Positions 6,119 through 8,167 of a stretch of 8,167 nt of DNA are shown here, in pieces; the stretch's first letter is position 1; each line of letters begins with the position of its first letter. The position numbers and the translations under genes were made by a program. Origin of the DNA: an uncultured Methanosarcinales archaeon (GTDB lineage Archaea > Halobacteriota > Methanosarcinia > Methanotrichales > Methanotrichaceae); the NCBI GenBank assembly GCA_937864385.1, contig CALMJN010000034.1, forward strand, positions 1 through 8,167, given 5' to 3'. The notes beneath the pieces are model-generated. The model searched no databases. It saw only the letters and a list, made by a program, of their open reading frames with translations, and was not told where the DNA came from.

Positions 6119-7294
6119 ATGTACCTATCCCGTGAGGAAGAGGCCATCTATCAGGGCGAGAGAGGCGAGACCCTGGCCAGGATGATGGAGATACTGGTAG
6201 CTTTGGGCGATATCTACGGCGCAGAGAGGCTTGTTTCCGTCCGCTCCGTCCAGATCGCCGGGGTCTCCTACAAGAACATAGGCCAGGCCGGCCTGGAGTG
6301 GATCTCCGACTTGCAAGGGACGGTGGCTGTGCCCAGCATCCTCAATCCGGCGGGGATGGACCTTTGCCGCTGGAAAGAGATGGGGATAGATGAGGATTTT
6401 GCGGAAAAGCAGCAGCAGGTCATAGAGGCCTATCGGAAATTAGGCGTCGCCATAGACTGCACCTGCACCCCTTACCAGATTTACGATAGCCTGGCCGGCC
6501 CGGGCGACCACCTGGCCTGGAGCGAGTCCTCTGCCGTCTCCTATGCCAATTCTGTGATCGGCGCCAGGACCAATCGGGAAGGGGGTCCCTCCGCTTTAGC
6601 TGCCGCCCTGGTGGGAAAGACCGCCCTCTACGGCTACCACCTGGATGAGAACCGCCGGCCCACCCATAGGATCGAGGTGGAGGCAGATCTGAGTGGATCG
6701 GACTATGGTGCCCTGGGATTTCTGGTGGGAGGGATGGTCAGAGATGGAGTGCCATTCTTCCGGCTGAGGGGCCTGAAGACCGCTCCGGGCAAGGGCGAGC
6801 TCAAGGCCCTGGGAGCGAGCATGGCCGCCAGCGGCTCGGTGGCGCTGTATTATGTTGAGAATGTGACCCCTGCGCCCCCCTCTTGGGGAGAGGAAGAGAG
6901 GATCAGCCTGGGGCGAGAGGATATCGAGGAGGTATACGCCGCCCATCCCGGTGAACAAGCAGAAGCGGTGGCTCTTGGCTGCCCCCACTGCTCGGCAGAG
7001 GAGCTGGAGAAGATAGCCAGGCTGCTGGAGGGGCAGAGGGTGATAAAGGATATGTGGGTGTGCACAGCCCGAAAGACGGCAGAGCAGAACCCCCATCTGG
7101 TCAGGATCATTGAGGAGAGCGGGGCCAGGGTCTATTGCGACACCTGCATGGTGGTCTCTCCCGCCTCGGAGCGCCTGGGCAAGATCATGGTCAACTCGGG
7201 AAAGGCCCTGGCATACCTGCCCGGCCTGGCCGGGGTCCAGGCGGGGCTGGGGAGCCTGGAAGAGTGCATCGATGTGGCACTGGGGAGGCGGTAG
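6119..7294 (+). CDS. Aconitase-X large subunit, probable phosphomevalonate 5-dehydratase
   Basis: This 391-residue protein is the catalytic subunit of the aconitase-X (DUF521) family, and the opening MYLSREEEAIYQGERG is typical. In archaea the two-subunit form dehydrates (R)-5-phosphomevalonate to trans-anhydromevalonate 5-phosphate, which a UbiD-type enzyme then decarboxylates to isopentenyl phosphate for membrane lipid synthesis. Cysteines that could hold the Fe-S cluster are C114 and C116 (DCTCTPY), C288 and C291 (GCPHCS), and C343 (DTCMVV). WSESSAVSYANSVIGARTN (134-152) is another conserved block. The small subunit follows two bases after the stop. The start is fixed by the family's N-terminus, since the ribosome-binding site is poor (GCAGG about 10 bases upstream). 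A gap of 54 bases separates it from the mtxH-like gene, so it may share that transcript. A hydroxyproline dehydratase role is possible for this family but less likely in an archaeon. Confidence 0.85.
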   Translation: MYLSREEEAIYQGERGETLARMMEILVALGDIYGAERLVSVRSVQIAGVSYKNIGQAGLEWISDLQGTVAVPSILNPAGMDLCRWKEMGIDEDFAEKQQQVIEAYRKLGVAIDCTCTPYQIYDSLAGPGDHLAWSESSAVSYANSVIGARTNREGGPSALAAALVGKTALYGYHLDENRRPTHRIEVEADLSGSDYGALGFLVGGMVRDGVPFFRLRGLKTAPGKGELKALGASMAASGSVALYYVENVTPAPPSWGEEERISLGREDIEEVYAAHPGEQAEAVALGCPHCSAEELEKIARLLEGQRVIKDMWVCTARKTAEQNPHLVRIIEESGARVYCDTCMVVSPASERLGKIMVNSGKALAYLPGLAGVQAGLGSLEECIDVALGRR

Positions 7295-7296
7295 CA

Positions 7297-7689
7297 GTGC
7301 AGATAAAGTGCCACCGGGTGGCCTCGGGAAGGGCCAGCGGCCCCGCCCTGGTGACCGGGCAGGCCATATCCTTTCTGGGCAATGTCAATCCGGAGACGGG
7401 AGTGGTGGTCGATCCGGCCCATGAGCTATTCGGAGAGAGCATAGCAGGAAAGGTGCTGGTCTTTCCCGGGGGCAAGGGCTCCACAGTGGGCTCATATGTT
7501 ATTTACCAGCTCAAGAAGAGGGGCCTGGCCCCGGTGGCCATGATCAACCTCCTCTCCGAGCCCATCGTGGCCGTGGGCGCTGTCATCAGCGGCATTCCCC
7601 TGGTGGACAGGGTGGGAGAGGAGGTTTTGAGGATCAAGAGCGGCACGATTGTAGAGTTGGATGCCGACCGGGAGCTGGTCCAATTTTAA
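7297..7689 (+). CDS. Aconitase-X small (swivel) subunit, probable phosphomevalonate 5-dehydratase
   Basis: This 130-residue protein is the separate swivel domain (DUF126) that completes the active site of the large subunit encoded just before it. Conserved parts are [20 protein letters not shown] (9-28), the [19 protein letters not shown] segment (31-49), and VFPGGKGST (55-63), whose S62 matches the family's conserved active-site serine. The chosen start is GTG at 7297, because GGGGAGG at 7282-7288 lies 8 bases upstream and the resulting length suits the family. The open frame runs further upstream, but that part overlaps the large subunit and is not coding in this frame. The two-base gap to the large subunit indicates coupled translation. 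T-tracts follow the stop, so the operon probably ends here. Confidence 0.88.
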   Translation: MQIKCHRVASGRASGPALVTGQAISFLGNVNPETGVVVDPAHELFGESIAGKVLVFPGGKGSTVGSYVIYQLKKRGLAPVAMINLLSEPIVAVGAVISGIPLVDRVGEEVLRIKSGTIVELDADRELVQF

Positions 7690-7698
7690 TCTTCATAG

Positions 7699-7733
7699 TT
7701 TTCCATGTTTTTTCATAATTTTTCTTAATTTTT
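7699..7733 (+). terminator. Phased T-tracts, probable archaeal terminator
   Basis: Four T-runs of 4-6 bases begin at 7699, 7708, 7719 and 7729, each followed by C. The C positions are 7703, 7714, 7724 and 7734, a spacing of 10-11 bases. They lie just after the dehydratase small subunit. T-runs are the usual archaeal termination signal, and the regular spacing also predicts curved DNA, which could matter to the downstream promoter. Confidence 0.6.
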
Positions 7734-7748
7734 CCGCAACCGCAAGCC

Positions 7749-7755
7749 TTTTACA
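7749..7755 (+). promoter_or_regulatory. Candidate TATA box of the FNT transporter gene
   Basis: TTTTACA follows CGCAAGCC. A start about 25 bases downstream would lie near 7778 and leave a short leader carrying GGAG at 7785-7788, 7 bases before the ATG. A weak inverted repeat, GGCA/TGCC (7765-7768 and 7774-7777), lies at the expected start. The call rests on position alone. Confidence 0.3.
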
Positions 7756-7795
7756 CCATTTGCAGGCATGGACTGCCATTTCCTGGAGAGTGACT

Positions 7796-8167
7796 ATGGC
7801 ATTCAAAGTCCCTGCTGATATCGCCAAGGCGGCCATCGCCGCCGGATGCACTAAATGCAATATGACCTGGCAAAAGCTCCTGGTTCTGGGCTTTTTAGCC
7901 GGAGCCTACATCGCCTTTGGAGCCCTCTTGAGCGAGATTGTGGCCGGAGGGCTGTCCAACGGCAGCATCACCGGGCCGGGCGGCGAAATTTGGAAGCTGG
8001 CCATGCCCGGCGGGCTGGTCAAGTTCGCCGCCGGAGCGGTCTTCCCCGTTGGCCTGATGCTGGTGGTGATCGCCGGATCGGAGCTATTCACCGGAAACTG
8101 CATGTTCGCCCCCATCAGCATTCTCAACGGCGAGGCGGGCCTGCGGGGCCTGGTCAAGAACTGGTCC
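7796..8167 (+). CDS. Formate/nitrite transporter (FNT) family protein, 5' part
   Basis: Only the first 124 residues are in the window, and the frame stays open to the edge. They match the FNT fold of pentameric anion channels: a cytoplasmic N-terminal helix ([14 protein letters not shown]), a first membrane helix with [12 protein letters not shown] (34-45), and a second with [22 protein letters not shown] (80-101), the most diagnostic phrase of the family. Residues 112-124 then enter the next loop toward the usual NW motif (KNWS). A full protein would be about 270-300 residues. FNT members carry formate, nitrite, hydrosulfide or other small monovalent anions; in a methanogen formate (FdhC) is the first guess, but the residues that set specificity lie beyond the window. 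The ATG is supported by GGAG 7 bases upstream. C18 and C21 near the N-terminus are a minor oddity. The gene probably has its own promoter. Confidence 0.9.
   Translation, partial: MAFKVPADIAKAAIAAGCTKCNMTWQKLLVLGFLAGAYIAFGALLSEIVAGGLSNGSITGPGGEIWKLAMPGGLVKFAAGAVFPVGLMLVVIAGSELFTGNCMFAPISILNGEAGLRGLVKNWS

Overview
The window looks like the genome of an acetate-using methanogenic archaeon in the Methanosarcinales/Methanotrichales group, most plausibly Methanothrix (Methanosaeta) or a close relative. This rests on gene content (a monofunctional CooS-type CO dehydrogenase, an MtrA/MtrH-type methyltransferase pair outside a full mtr operon, and an archaeal phosphomevalonate dehydratase), on archaeal KaiC/GvpD-type and small winged-helix genes, and on GC-rich genes separated by AT-rich intergenic DNA. 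The genus is inferred from general similarity, not from a database match.

Layout. (1) Bases 1-104 are an AT-rich promoter and leader, with a TATA-like box, a perfect 10-bp palindrome and a ribosome-binding site in a small hairpin loop. (2) 105-2465 (+) hold cooS and cooF: a Ni-Fe-S CO dehydrogenase and its polyferredoxin partner, 3 bases apart. (3) 2501-4277 (-) hold a small winged-helix regulator and a two-domain KaiC/GvpD/RAD55-type ATPase whose reading frames overlap by 11 bases; they converge on cooF. (4) 4278-4516 is a divergent control region with an inverted repeat and helically spaced direct repeats. (5) 4538-7689 (+) hold a likely operon: a soluble MtrA-like corrinoid protein (mtxA-like), an MtrH-like methyltransferase (mtxH-like), and the large and small subunits of an aconitase-X enzyme, best read as phosphomevalonate 5-dehydratase. 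(6) 7690-7795 holds T-tracts repeated about every 10 bp, probably a terminator, then a promoter. (7) 7796-8167 is the start of a formate/nitrite transporter (FNT) gene cut by the window edge.

How the parts fit. CooS/CooF interconvert CO and CO2 and pass electrons through Fe-S clusters. The Mtx-like pair should move a methyl group from methyl-tetrahydromethanopterin (or tetrahydrosarcinapterin) onto a corrinoid, but without the membrane Na+-pumping subunits, so its final acceptor is unknown. The dehydratase makes the anhydromevalonate phosphate of the archaeal isoprenoid pathway. The FNT protein would move a small monovalent anion such as formate. The ATPase/winged-helix pair lies between the C1 loci and could regulate either side, but this is only inferred.

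The most unusual points are the stand-alone soluble MtrA/MtrH pair next to isoprenoid genes, and the phased repeats in its control region. I did not find a wholly novel defence or mobile system here.
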